Assembly: GCF_030272615.1 (NCBI RefSeq)
Contig: NW_026729182.1
Coordinates: 93,001-157,000 of the forward strand
From: Cryptomeria japonica
Taxonomy: Eukaryota; Streptophyta; Pinopsida; Cupressales; Cupressaceae
Direction: 5' to 3'
DNA length: 64,000 nucleotides
Shown here: positions 11,183 to 22,055 of the stretch, one piece after another
How the letters are laid out: the number at the start of each line of letters is the position of its first letter
Numbering within the stretch: position 1 is the stretch's first letter
The notes under the pieces: generated by a model
What the model saw: the letters and a program-made list of their open reading frames with translations, nothing else
Told to the model about the DNA's origin: nothing
The model's database searches: none
Program-made: the position numbers and the translations under genes

Positions 11183-12158
11183 TAGAGATTATGATTAGTT
11201 AAGGCACGTTGTTTCATTTGGATCTGATCTAGTTCTTGCAATGACTTCACCTCACACTTGAGATTACTCTCACCATAAAAGGTAATAATTTTGTCAGAGC
11301 TACAAGCCAGGTTGGTAGGCCAGTCAACACATTTGTTAGCTTCTCTATAAGCATGTGTAAAAATACATATTTCAAAGGTTTTACTTATATCCTTCGCAGT
11401 TTCAATGGCATTGTGTATAGACCAATAAGGTGGGAAAACATTATTCAAGCAGTTAATAATGTTTAGAGAATCTCCTTCAACCCACAATTTTGTGGAGTTT
11501 GAATCTTTATCAAGAACCAACTCCTGATAAGCAGCAATGGCCTCCGCAACATGATTGGTTTGGTGACCTATAGGAATACATTTAATAGCTTTACATATTC
11601 CCCCTTCATCTCTTAATACCATAGCACACCCTACCTTACCAGGATTACCCTTGGAAGCACCATCAATATTGATTTTCATCCATCCTTGAGGAGGGCCTTC
11701 CCATCTCACCTCGTCTCTAGGATTAACATATATGGTTTCACTCCCCTTTAATCTCCAATTCTTAAAAATGATTTTATCCCCTTGATCTTTAGGATTCATT
11801 ATTCCACCTGTTATGTAGAGATTCTCCACCATATTTCTTTAAATTTTCTCAAAAATAATTTGGGCTTTTGATGCCTTATCTCTGAACACTCTATCATTTC
11901 TCTCTTTCCATATTCCCCAACAAATATGTGGTAAAGAAAATTTCCATAGCAGATTAACTGAATTATTCCTGGAGGGGTGGAGCTAGGAATTGAAGACATC
12001 TTGGACAGCTTCAGGGAAAACTCAACTGATATTGAAATTGTCCAGGCATCTGGCCCAAATATCCACCGAGAAAGGACAATGGATAAACATGTGAGTAATG
12101 GTTTCCTCATTCTGCATACAAATCCCATGCAATCAAATTGCCCCTCCCCACCTTCCAT
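11182..12158 (-). pseudogene. Zinc-finger and RNase H end of LINE-1 ORF2
   Basis: A reverse-transcriptase zinc-binding region (CMGFVCRMRKPLLTCLS, then WGIWKERNDRVF in another frame) leads into an RNase H-like domain: WMKINIDGASKGNPGKVGCA, HVAEAIAAYQELVL, LWVEGDSLNIINCL and HAYREANKCVDWPTNLA. This Asp/Glu/Asp pattern is the RVT_3-type RNase H found downstream of RT in plant LINEs. One or two frameshifts near 11830-11960 separate the finger from the RNase H. Confidence 0.8.
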
Positions 12159-12245
12159 TTCACTGCTTTGAGTGTTATGTCTCTAGTTCTTGTGATATTT
12201 TTCCAGATGTTGGATCCAATTGGAATATCTTCAGCCTTGAGGAAA

Positions 12246-12908
12246 CTATGAAGGGTCGAAAGGTTGTCTTTTGTACTTATTATCCCATATCATTTTCCAC
12301 TCTCCCTTAGATTTATATCCTCTCCATATCTGCTTAGCCATGAGAAACTCATTCATATCCCTGATTCTTCTAAGACCAAGTCCACCTTTTCTTATAGGTT
12401 TGCACACCTTATCCCATGCAATCAAATTCATTCTCTTCTTTTCCTCAACCCCAGTCCAAAGAAAGGTTCTTTGGATTTTTTCAATAGCCTCTGCAAACTT
12501 AACAAGAATTCTAAAAAGACTAATGGCATAAAGAGGAATACTCTGGAGGGTTGATTTTAGAAGTTGGACCTTTCCCACTTGACTGAGCAAAGAACCTTTC
12601 CATCTAGTTAACTTCTTATGAACTTTATCCACTAGGGCACCCCAAAAGGTATCAAGAGGAACCTGACATAAAGGGAGCCCAAGATAGGAAGCAAGGAGAT
12701 TCCCAATTTGGCTACCCAAAATAGCACTAATCTTTGTATGTCTTCTCTCTGGAGTATTTATGAAATAAACAAAACTTTTAGACCAATTAATCAGTTGACT
12801 AGTTGCACTCCCATATCTATCCGAAGCTTTCTTTAGGCTTCTAGAATCTTTCATAGAAGAATTACCCATAATAATTGAATCATCCACAAATTGCTGATGA
12901 GAGCACAC
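12246..12908 (-). pseudogene. LINE-1 RT, palm end and thumb
   Basis: Contains the catalytic HQQFVDDSII motif at its start, then FSG-equivalent LINWSKSF, ASYLGLPL, RWKGSLLSQVGKVQLLKSTLQSIPLYA and the IAWDKVCKPIRKGGLGLRR segment found after RT in plant LINEs. The part of the palm that should precede FVDD (the FKLDLSKAYD and GLRQGDPLSP motifs) is missing. Confidence 0.85.
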
Positions 12909-12951
12909 TTGGTCTACAGATGAAGGTTTAAGACCTCTAAACTCTCCCTTC

Positions 12952-13353
12952 TCAACAAGATTTCCAATAAGTCAAGACTTTAGAGATGATCTTGTATAGG
13001 GAGTTACATAGACTTATAGGTCTAAAAGGATCCATGGAGACAACCCCCATCTTCTTAGGAATAAGAGCAATGAAAGTACCATTCAATTCTCTTAGAATTC
13101 TCCTGGCACCAAAGAATTCTTTCACCGCACTCAACACCTCCCTTCCAACAATATGCCAATACATTTGAAAAAAAAACATAGGGTAGCCATCTGGGCCCGG
13201 GGCCTTATTACCATCAAAAGAATTGACATCCTTCAAAATCTCATCATTAGTAGGGAGAAGTAATATAGGAATTCTGGTCAGCATCCAAGATAGAAGGTAT
13301 GCAATCCAAAAGATCCCTTTGAGCTTTATGGTCAGATTCTGATCCTTAGTCAA
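12952..13353 (-). pseudogene. LINE-1 RT, fingers (5'-truncated)
   Basis: Shows DGNKAPGPDGYPMFFFQMYW, LNGTFIALIPKK and DPFRPISLCNSLYKIISKVL, the first conserved blocks of LINE RT. It stops at KSC* and resumes at EKGEFRGLKPSSVDQV before the FVDD motif, so roughly 130 residues of the palm appear deleted. Confidence 0.85.
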
Positions 13354-13356
13354 AAA

Positions 13357-13467
13357 GAATTAAATAAATTAATCTTTTCAAATTAACTATTTAATAGAAG
13401 AATAAACATTAAATAAATATAAATTATTTATATAATCGCTCATAGCCAATTTTTATATGTGTATACA
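13357..13467 (-). repeat. Remnant of a Gypsy-2-family LTR end
   Basis: These 111 bases match the ends of both Gypsy-2 LTRs (to 32848 and 51937) and stop at the same terminal ...GTATACA. The next bases, GATACATAAAAAGG, are the same as those beyond the LTR at 51938. The LTR/flank junction is thus shared between two loci in the window. Confidence 0.85.
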
Positions 13468-14113
13468 GATACATAAAAAGGTGTATGGTGAAGTAGGAAC
13501 AGATCCAACTTTAAAACAAATAATGTTATTATCAATATTTTTATGTTTCTAAACCCCCATTCAATATAAACACAATTAAAAACAAAATGATACTACATCA
13601 TAATATCTCTAAACAAAATACTTTTAATTTGGTAAATACTATAATGTAAAAATTTGACATAAAACTTACTATTAAAAAATATATTGTTAATTTTATTTTT
13701 TAATAGAATGGTCAAACACCCCAACAAACTCAAGCGACCATAACCACTCTTACCTACATCTGAATCCTAAAGAAGCCCCAGCCCATCATGCTAAACAAGA
13801 GTCAAAATTATTCATTACAATTCTTAAATAAAGAATTTGAAAAAAAGTTGAAAACACATTGCTCAAAATTATAATTTATTTATAATAAATAAAAGATAAT
13901 GATATTTTGGTGCATTCTAAAAATTAAATAAAAAAAAGTCAAAAACATATTACACCTCTGTGACAGGTGGACTTTAGACGTCCCAAAAAAAATGTTGAAA
14001 ATCGTGCAAAGTGCGTGGGAAGATGAAACAACGATAAATGCTTAAATGAAAGTTGATTCCCACACAATAGCGGTAAATGCGTAAATGAAACTGAGTTGGC
14101 AATATACGATTGT
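13468..14113. repeat. Duplicated host flank A (copy 1)
   Basis: AT-rich, non-coding DNA upstream of the F-box gene. It matches 51938-52564 almost base for base, with a 24-base gap near 13845. The match ends at AATATACGATTGT, about 70 bp before the TATA box of the gene. A more diverged copy lies at 18828-19060. Confidence 0.9.
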
Positions 14114-14183
14114 GGAACACTTTTAATTACTTCACGCTGCACGCCTCGGCTTTGAGCTGCTTTTCTTTATTTGTTTAAACTGC

Positions 14184-14191
14184 TATAAATA
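14184..14191 (+). promoter_or_regulatory. Candidate TATA box of the F-box gene
   Basis: TATAAATA lies 93 bases before the ATG in otherwise AT-rich DNA, with a pyrimidine-rich leader (CTCTCACACA) between. This spacing is normal for a plant core promoter. Confidence 0.55.
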
Positions 14192-14276
14192 TTTAGGGTC
14201 CCAGTGATTTCTCAATGCCCTAATCTCTCACACATATTTTTTCACGCGTTAGGGTTTGAGCATACTGCGCTTCGCT

Positions 14277-15763
14277 ATGGCTCGCAAAAGAAGTCGATTA
14301 ACCTTAGACGACTTGCCAGATTGCATTCTGCCCCTCATTCTCAGTAAAATTCCTTTCAAACAAGCAGTTCATTGTTCACTTGTCTCAAAAGGATGGAAAT
14401 TTTGCTGGACATTTGCAAAAAATCTAAAATTTCCAGAGGATTTCTTTTCTTCATCGCGTAGCCCTACTGAAATCCAAAATATAATAGATCTTATTTTTGA
14501 GCGTCATTCTGGTCCGCTTGAGGTTTTCGAGCTTAACAATGTTCGATTCTGCTGTTCAAGTGACAAGATTTCTGATTGGATTCATCGCGCTGCTCTTAAA
14601 GGCGTGCAAGAGATTAAGATTGTAGAGAAGGTTTCAGAAATTTATGAAGTTCCGGCAGCCATATTTTTATGTCAAAATCTCAGATCTTTGGCTTTAAAGA
14701 ATTTTCTGCTGACAAATCTACCAGACGGTTTTGGTGGCTTGGCCGACCTGACAACATTGGATCTTTGTAATGTTGATCTGAATGACAAGATCGTTGAGCT
14801 CATGTTGCAATTATGTCCAGGTTTGGAAACCTTAATCCTTAGTAACTGCAATGGACTTGAAAGATTAAAGATATGTTCAAAGAGTTTCATTGCTCTGTCT
14901 ATCTCCTCTAAAATCAAAGCAATAACAGCAAGTTGTCCGCGATTAACAAGCCTTACATTATTGCTTGATAACACCGAGACGAAATTGGATTTGCCAGCAT
15001 GTTTAAGCCTGTGTACAAATGCAGGACTTGAATCATTTACAGCTCTAAGAACTCTTAGAAGAATTACCTTTTTGAACGGCATTTTTTGGCGCGATGTAAA
15101 GATTCTCAAAGAATTTCCAGACTTGGAACATATGTGTGTACACAAGGGTCAATGCTCGGATGTAAGTTCTAATGGATTATTTTATATCAAATTTAGTATA
15201 TCTAATTTTCCAAACAAAAGCGTGAGTGTGACAAACTGACAACCGCTTCCAGTGTAGCATTTCTAGTCAAGGCATTAAGAATACTGTACTATTCTCCATT
15301 TACGACTTTTTTGTACTTTTCGTCTATTATTTGTTAGGGTTATAATACTCCATTTGAATCTTTAATTAGAATTGTATTGTCTTGTATATTTATTTACTAA
15401 TTTTGACTCAATCTCTCAAAAGTATTGATATTCTTTCTTTGATCTGATGGTGCAATGCAGACAGACTTCTTTCGGCTTGATGATGAGGCAATTTTACCGC
15501 TGGAGAATCTAAAGTGGGTTCATTTGAACATAACCTACTTTCATCACCCTGTGCATCTACTTTCCTGTCTTTTTGGAATAGCTCCGGCTTTGAAAACATT
15601 ATTAATTTCCCGAAAGAAAGGATTCAATGGCGTTCGTGCTCAGGAATTTATCAATCTGGCTTGGAATCTTCAGCGACCATCTACAGAAACCAAAGTTTTC
15701 TTATCACGGTGTACTGCAAACGAAAAGATATGCGTCGACTGCGATCTTGTGAATTTCATCTGA
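14277..15763 (+). CDS. F-box/LRR (FBD-like) protein gene, two exons
   Basis: Coding segments 14277-15161 and 15461-15763 give about 395 residues. The intron (15162-15460, 299 bp) has a GTAAGT donor after GAT and a TGCAATGCAG acceptor, phase 0, joining QCSD to TDFFRLDDE. The start is the ATG in CGCTATGGCTCGC; an upstream TTG-led extension is not needed. Residues 8-45 are an F-box (LDDLPDCILPLILSKIPFKQAVHCSLVSKGW, here cited by position 14298-14395), expected to bind SKP1 in an SCF ubiquitin ligase. Leucine-rich repeats follow (LRSLALKNF, LTTLDLCNV, LETLILSNC, LTSLTLLL) and probably select the substrate. The second exon resembles the FBD-type end with HPVHLLSCLFGIAPALKTLLI. No stops or frameshifts, unlike everything around it. 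Substrate unknown. Confidence 0.85.
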
Positions 15764-17008
15764 GAGTGAGACGGAATCTTGCGGTGAAGAGGAAGATAGG
15801 GTTTATCTGGGAGATCGACGGAGAGTTTAGTTAGGGTTTGTGCTTATTATTTTTGGGGTTAATTTTACAGTTGGAAGGAAATACATTGAAGTATTTTTGT
15901 TTTGATATTACAGTTGGAAGGATGAATGGTGTTATTATACATAAATATTTATTTTGTGGAGAGGATGACTAATTGTAAAGCTATTTCTGGAATGTTTTCT
16001 CTCCAGCATTTATTGGCATAAGATTAATTCCTCCCCTTTTGCATGAGGAGAACTCCATGAGAGGTTAAAAAATAATAATTTACATGAAGTAGATAATTAT
16101 AGTAGATAATTATAGGTTTTTTATTATTTGGGATGTGATGTCTTTTGTTTTCGATCAGTTGATCAGTTGATCATTTGAGTAAAAATATTTATGTTTTTAT
16201 TGCTGTAGTAATTTCTAGTAATTTGTTTGTATTTTTTATTTCTAAAACAAAATCAAACCCTAATTGTAAACCAAATTGAACACTAAATATAATTAAATCC
16301 TAACCCTCATTAGATTAGGGGTTAATGTTTTCATCCTATATAGAAATGATAAACTTCAAGGAATTGAAAGCATAAGTGTAAAACTAAATAACATATAACA
16401 ACTCTTACTAATTTTAAAATAATTTCAATAATTTATTTAATATAAATTATTTGATTTATAAGTTATTAAATAATTAAATAATTAATAAATATTTTATAAT
16501 TTAATTTATTTTCAATTGCCCCTACGGATGTATATAGAAATAAAAATAAAATAAAATAAAGTATAGAAATAATTCTTATGTTAATTTTTGTTTGAAATAA
16601 AATGATGAGAAATTTTTGAAAAAGTACCAATTGAACTTTCAAAATTGCTAAAAATATGTCTTGAAAATATACTAAGCACCTTTCGAGTTTTAAAGCTGAT
16701 ATTGTTGAATAGTAAAAAAAGTTGCGGCGTTATATATTTTTTATATAATAGTAAAAAAATTAATACTCATGAATGGTAAAAAAATCGTGTTATTATATAT
16801 TTTAAACATAATAGTAAAAAAATAATATAAATTAATGATATAGAGATCCTTCTCTTATTTCTCAAGACCTTTTTTCCCCTTCTTTCTTTATTAGGGTTGG
16901 TTTGTAAAAATTAATATTCTATGTATTATTAATTTTCTTAAATATTATAGGGCAAATTTTAAAGATGTGGAGAAATATTAATTTTGAGTGTCTATTAATC
17001 TTTTGCAT
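15764..17008 (+). other. 3' flank of the F-box gene
   Basis: No gene seen. AT-rich, with a CCCTAAT-type degenerate patch at 16255-16330 that resembles 52600-52800 in the second host copy, and a loose tandem of AATAGTAAAAAAA/TATATATTTT at 16700-16830. The polyadenylation region of the F-box gene should lie within the first few hundred bases. Confidence 0.5.
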
Positions 17009-18222
17009 CAAAAAATAATATTAATAAATCCAAACAGGTCCTAAAAAATAAAATTAAAAATAAGAAGAAGAGAACAACAATTAAGAGAAATAAGAAAGGA
17101 TCAAAGGACAAAAAAACAAAGACTATAAATGAGAACAAAATGAAAAGACAATTAAAAAGGCTCAAAATAAATACTAAATGTTGAAAAACTAGAAATGAAT
17201 GAGGAAAAAATTATCCAAGACATAAGAAAATATATGAAAAATAGAGATGGGAAAGATAAAATAAAACACTAAGGTTAAAAATCCAAACACACTAAAAAAT
17301 AGAATGAAATGAAATAACTGAAGAGTAAATAATCAATTGAAACAAAAAGATAGATAAAATATGACACAAGAAATAAATATAAAAATTAGCATTAGAATTA
17401 AAATAACAAAAAAAAGTAAAATAGATGGGAAAAAGAAAAAATTAACTAAAAAGTGGAAAGTGCTAGAGTTTGTGTATATCTATGTGTGAGAATACCTATA
17501 TGTGTGTACAAATATAAAAAAAGATACTGGGACAATAAGCCTATGATTAAGAAGATAAAATTTTGAAAGAGAAGTGTCAGTGTATGCCCAAAAATAAGAA
17601 AAACTAAAAAAAATGAAAGATAGAAACAAAAAAACCAAAAAGGAAGATATTACAAAAAATGAATAAGAAGAGGTTTTTGAGAATGGGAAAGAGAGTGGCT
17701 AAAAAACATAAACAAAATGAGAAAGTGAAAGTGCAAGTGTATGTGTAAGATTAGGCGAAGGAAAAAAGAGAAAGAGGAAGAAGGGAAAGATGGGAAAGGA
17801 TAATTAGGAAAATCTAAAAGAAAGAGGGGCACAAAAAGATTAGGGTGAAGCAAGCCAAGGCTAGGGAGAGAGACAAAGAAGACTAAAAAATAAAATAAAA
17901 AAATATAAAGATATAAAAGGGGCCTAGGAGGAGGCTCAATGTTTAAGATTGGTGTGTGTTTTGGTTTTTAACCTTACTGTTTTATTTTATCTTTCTTATC
18001 TCTATTTTTATATTATTATTTTTTTTTATCTTGGGTAAATTTTTTTTTTCCTCATTCATTTCTAGTTTTTCAACTTTTAGTATTTATTTTTATCCTTTTT
18101 AATTGTCTTTTCAAATTTTTATCATTTCTACTCTGTGTTCTTGTCCTTTGTTCATTTCTTGTTTCTATTAATTGTTGTTCTATTTTTTAGGAATTTTTTG
18201 ATATATTAATATTATTATTTTT
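17009..18222. mobile_element. Foldback-type element with long inverted arms
   Basis: The left arm (about 17009-17300) and the right arm (about 17945-18222) are inverted copies. For example GAAAAGACAATTAAAAAGG at 17151 pairs with CCTTTTTAATTGTCTTTTC near 18099, and GTTGAAAAACTAGAAATGA pairs with its reverse complement near 18060. The outer ends share AATAATATTAATA. A purine-rich loop of about 640 bp (17303-17944) has no convincing ORF. The element is absent from the second copy of the host block, so it looks like an insertion. Family not recognised. Confidence 0.65.
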
Positions 18223-18739
18223 CCTCTTGAATCTTGTGCATCTTTCTCTCATTCCTTCCAAATCTTTTTATAAAGCCCTAGTCCACAAATCTTCCTCTAT
18301 TTCTATGGATCCAAACAAAATTTAATCAAAAGCAGCATCATCATTAAATCATTGAAAGATTTAAATTTTTAGTGATATATGAAGCTTTAGTCTACTCATA
18401 TCTATAGGAATTTGGGCATGGGTGAGTAAAAAATACACATCATACAAATGCTTTCTATTTTTTTCAAATATTTTAATAAAAGGTTAAATTTTTTTTTTAT
18501 CTTTTTATCTACCAAAAAAAGTTTAAATTGTCAATAATATATGAAGCTTTAGTCTGACTTCATCTACACTCATCTTTAGGAAGAAACTTATAAAAAAATT
18601 ATATAAAATTAAGAAATGAAAAAAATAAAATTGTATTTTTATAATGGGATAAAATGACAAGTTTGAAATATTCATAATAAAAAAATATTAAATATAATTG
18701 TAGATATGAGACATAAAGATTTTAGTCAATGTATTCTTA
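18221..18739. repeat. Duplicated host flank B (copy 1)
   Basis: Matches 53089-53801 in the same orientation (for example TTTTTCCTCTTGAATCTTGTGC and GATATATGAAGCTTTAGTCT), with several short insertions and deletions. Non-coding, AT-rich. Confidence 0.8.
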
Positions 18740-18827
18740 AATCATGAAAAAAAAAATTCTACATAAAAAAGAGAGAGACCTGAAGACTATAGCCCCAAGG
18801 TATTCATTACATATATTATTTTTTTTA

Positions 18828-19060
18828 ATAGAAAGATCAAACACCCCAACAATCTCATGTGACTATAGCCCCAAAGTATTCATTAAGATTCTTAAAATTG
18901 TAATGTATTTATAATATAAAAAATAACGATGTTTGATACATTCTAAAAACTAAATAGCTATTTTGTGTCCAAAGACATATTGCAAAACAACAACGGTTAA
19001 TGCATAAATGAAAGTTGATTCCCACACAACAGGGGTAAATGAAAATGAGTTGGCAACATA
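18828..19060. repeat. Older, diverged copy of flank A, cut by a copia LTR
   Basis: Aligns to 13701-14108 with gaps: GATCAAACACCCCAACAA, GAAAGTTGATTCCCACACAA and GAGTTGGCAA are shared. It ends exactly where the copia LTR begins at 19061. Confidence 0.7.
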
Positions 19061-19475
19061 TGAAATAAAAAAGAATAACAAACAAAAAGAATAAATTGCA
19101 AAAAGAAATCACAATTCGGAATAAAAAATTACATAGAGGCTGTATATATAATAATAATTGCAGTTCTAAATATATTCCTAGCATTGCATGGAAAGCTACT
19201 TTGGCTCTCAAACTAAAAAAAACAAACTACTCCCTAAATTAAGAATACAATAAGTGCATGCACAACATTCTTTATTTACTAAAAACAAACCCATGCAAAA
19301 AAAAACTAAAAATAGTCCTAAGGATTAATGCATGCTGGAGTACATGCTTTATTTGCATGAATAAACAAAAACTGATTTAAACTAAAAATAGCTTATGCAT
19401 GGTTATGAATGGATAGATTCATGTCCAAACTTAAGCTACATGGAGTTGCATGTTAGAGAAGCATCAGTATCAACA
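19061..19475 (-). repeat. 3' LTR of a Ty1/copia element
   Basis: On the minus strand it runs TGTTGATACTGA ... TTTTTTATTTCA (415 bp, TG...CA). A TATA box (TATATACAGCC) lies near 19140-19152. It is preceded by the polypurine tract CAAGGGGGAG (19478-19487). No matching 5' LTR is in the window. Confidence 0.8.
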
Positions 19476-20900
19476 TACTCCCCCTTGATGCTGAGCGGGC
19501 TCACAATCTTATCTCGTAGTGCTATAAACTGAGCTTTCACAACTGCTTTGGTGAATATATCTGCTAGCTGATCCTGGGTGTTGATGTGCTTCAATTCAAC
19601 ATCCTTCTTCTGCACCAAATCTCATATGAAGTGATATTTCAAATCAAAATGCTTTGTTCTGTTGTGATGAACCAGATTCTTAGCTAACTTGATGGCACTC
19701 ACATTGTCACAATAAATTACTGCAGGTTTAATTTGTTTTTCTCCAATTTATTCCAAAACTTTTCTGAGCCAAAGAGCTTGTGTATCTGTTGAGGTAATTG
19801 CAACATACTCTGCTTCTGTAGATGAGAGGGCAACAATACTTTGCTTTTTCGAGCTCTACGTAATCAAACCAGAACCAAAAGAAAAATAATTTCCAGATGT
19901 AGATTTACGATCATCCATACTACCTCCCCAATCTGAATCACTAAAGCCTATAAGATTGAACTTTTCAGAAGAGTATTAATGAATACCAATACTTAAATTC
20001 CCTTTCACATACCTCAAAATCCTCTTGGCTTCCTTCATATGTATTTCAGATGGATTTGTCATATACCTTGAAACAAGTGAAACTGAATAGGCAATATCAG
20101 GCCTCCTGTGGATTAGAAACATCAAGCTCCCCACAATACTTCTTTAAGTTGTCTCATCAACTAAATCGACACCATCATTTTGAGATAACAAAACTCCATG
20201 AGCACTTGGAGTGGAGGCAGGGTTACAATCAGTCATATTAAATTTCTTTAGCATATCTTGTGCATACTTTGTTTGATAAACGAAAATCTCATCCTTACTT
20301 TGATAAACCTCCATTCCTAGAAAATATTTCATCAGATCAAGATCTTTCATCTCAAATTCTTTCATCATAGAAGCTTTGAATTCATCTTTCATCTTAGAAC
20401 TACTACCCATATACAAAATATCATCAACATACAAACTTATGATGAGAATATCAATACCTTCTTGTTTGTACTAAAGGGTAGGATCACTCTTACTTCTTTG
20501 GAATCCATTCACCTGAAAGTATCCATCAATCCTGGCATACCATGCTCTTGGTGCTTGCTTGAGGCCATACAAAGTCTTCTTCAACCTGTAAACAAGATGC
20601 TCTTTTCCTTCCACTTCAAAACCTTGTGGCTGCTCCACATATACTTCCTCTTCTAAGTACCCATTCAAGAAGGCACTTTTCACATCCATATGATGTATGC
20701 TCCACTTCTTCTGAGCTGCTGATTAAATCAACATTATTATGGTCTGTTGTCTTGCTACTGGTGCAAATGTCTCTTCATAGTCAATTCCATACTTCTGTGT
20801 GAAGCCTTTAGCAACTAATCTTGCCTTGTATCTTTCAACACTCCCATCACTATTAAACTTGGTCTTGTAGACCCATTTGGTGCCAATACTTTTTTTTGTC
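19436..20900 (-). pseudogene. Ty1/copia pol: RT and RNase H, 5' part missing
   Basis: One frame throughout. [58 protein letters not shown], then SLYVDDILYMGSS with the YVDD active site (about 20425). RNase H: STEAEYVAITSTDTQALWL, VIYCDNVSAIKLA, HIDLKYHF-type segment, DVELKHINTQDQLADIFTKAV. Stops at 20471 (TAG), 20144 (TAA), and further TAA, TAG (a Trp position) and TGA (an Arg position) in RNase H make it inactive. Gag, protease and integrase are missing; the break is near 20,930. Confidence 0.85.
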
Positions 20901-20930
20901 ATGTGGAAGTTCTGTTAACTCCCAAGTGTC

Positions 20931-22055
20931 ATTCCTATGAATGGATTAATTAATCAATTGGCAGCTAAAGAGTACTGTTGCACTTGTGCTCCCTATATTC
21001 AATTTAGGATCAATTAATCAATGTGAAGGCCTAATTAAAACCACAATTAACATGGCAGCCATTAATTCACATAAGGATTTATTTGTGTAATCAGTAAAGA
21101 ACATGTCATTCATCAACTCATGCGAATTGGCTCATCATTGGCTTTTAAATTCATCTTCAAGCCAGTGATCAAACACAACTTATTTCATTTATTTTATCTT
21201 TTGTGATCATAGACACTCCCATTTGACTTGTAAGTTCTTTTAGGTAGTTTGCATTTCTAGAAGCATCAAGTCAGAGATTGAAACAAGTTATGGGTTCAAG
21301 ATAACAATTAAGGGTTCAACCATCTAACCAAATATTCAACAATATTATGATTATGTAATAACAAATCTAAAACAAACAAGCAATAAAATAACAAACTAAA
21401 TACACAAGGAATACACTGGCATAGAATTCTCCACTTATGGAATCCCCTACTAAATTCCTAAAAGACTAGGGACCTTCATGGCCTACCACTCCTGATTGAT
21501 AATATTCAACTGCCCTAGAAAAGATAGCCCCCTATTAGTTGAAATCTCCTTGGAGAGAGTGGCATAGGGGAAGTAGTTCATTTCCTTTTTTAGTAGACTT
21601 TTCTAGAGAACCAACAAAAGCCACATTAGAGCACTTACACTTGGCATGTTTCCTTTCCATCTCTTGCAAAACTTGCATCGAGACCATCGATTTGTTGATC
21701 ATCTCCTTGCTAAATGTAATGATATCTTACATAATTTTCATCGTTTTCTTTGCTTGTCCTAGAGATCAATGGTGGTCTTCTCCATGTTATTCCTTTCCTC
21801 CTCTAAGTGCATTGGATTTTAAAGCAATCACCTCATCCTCTAAGGGAGCCCAATTGCCGCTAATGAAATCAGTCTAGCACATGAATTGCTTGTTATTTTT
21901 TGTTTAGGATAAGTTGGTTTTGAAGGAATTATAAACCTTTAAAACAGATAGAAAATCTCAAATCCTACAAAGTGATTCCTAGATGTGACAAACACGAAAC
22001 AATAGTAGCCAAGCTGCCAGGCAAGATCAAACATAAATGCAACCAAGTTACTAGG
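20931..22055. other. Intergenic or degraded repeat DNA
   Basis: No gene I can support. The short open frames here show no conserved motifs. There is no clear repeat boundary. Confidence 0.4.

Larger units (their letters stand above)
9192..13356 (-). mobile_element. LINE-1: L1-type non-LTR retrotransposon, 5'-truncated, with an extra 3' ORF
   Basis: Order on the minus strand: RT fingers (13353-12952), RT palm end and thumb (12908-12246), zinc finger (about 12158-11830), RNase H (11832-11182), ORF3 (11182-9652) and a 3' UTR ending in GTAATCAAGGTTTCGGC... and an AATCAAAATAAA tail near 9195. The endonuclease and ORF1 are absent, as expected for 5' truncation. The 5' end (13356) abuts an LTR remnant of the Gypsy-2 family, so the LINE probably inserted into, or was joined to, that LTR. 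A clear target duplication was not found. Confidence 0.8.

Noticed and set aside
14672-15145. 157-codon open frame antisense to the F-box gene
   Set aside because: It mirrors the coding strand of exon 1, has no motif of its own and no promoter or splice support.
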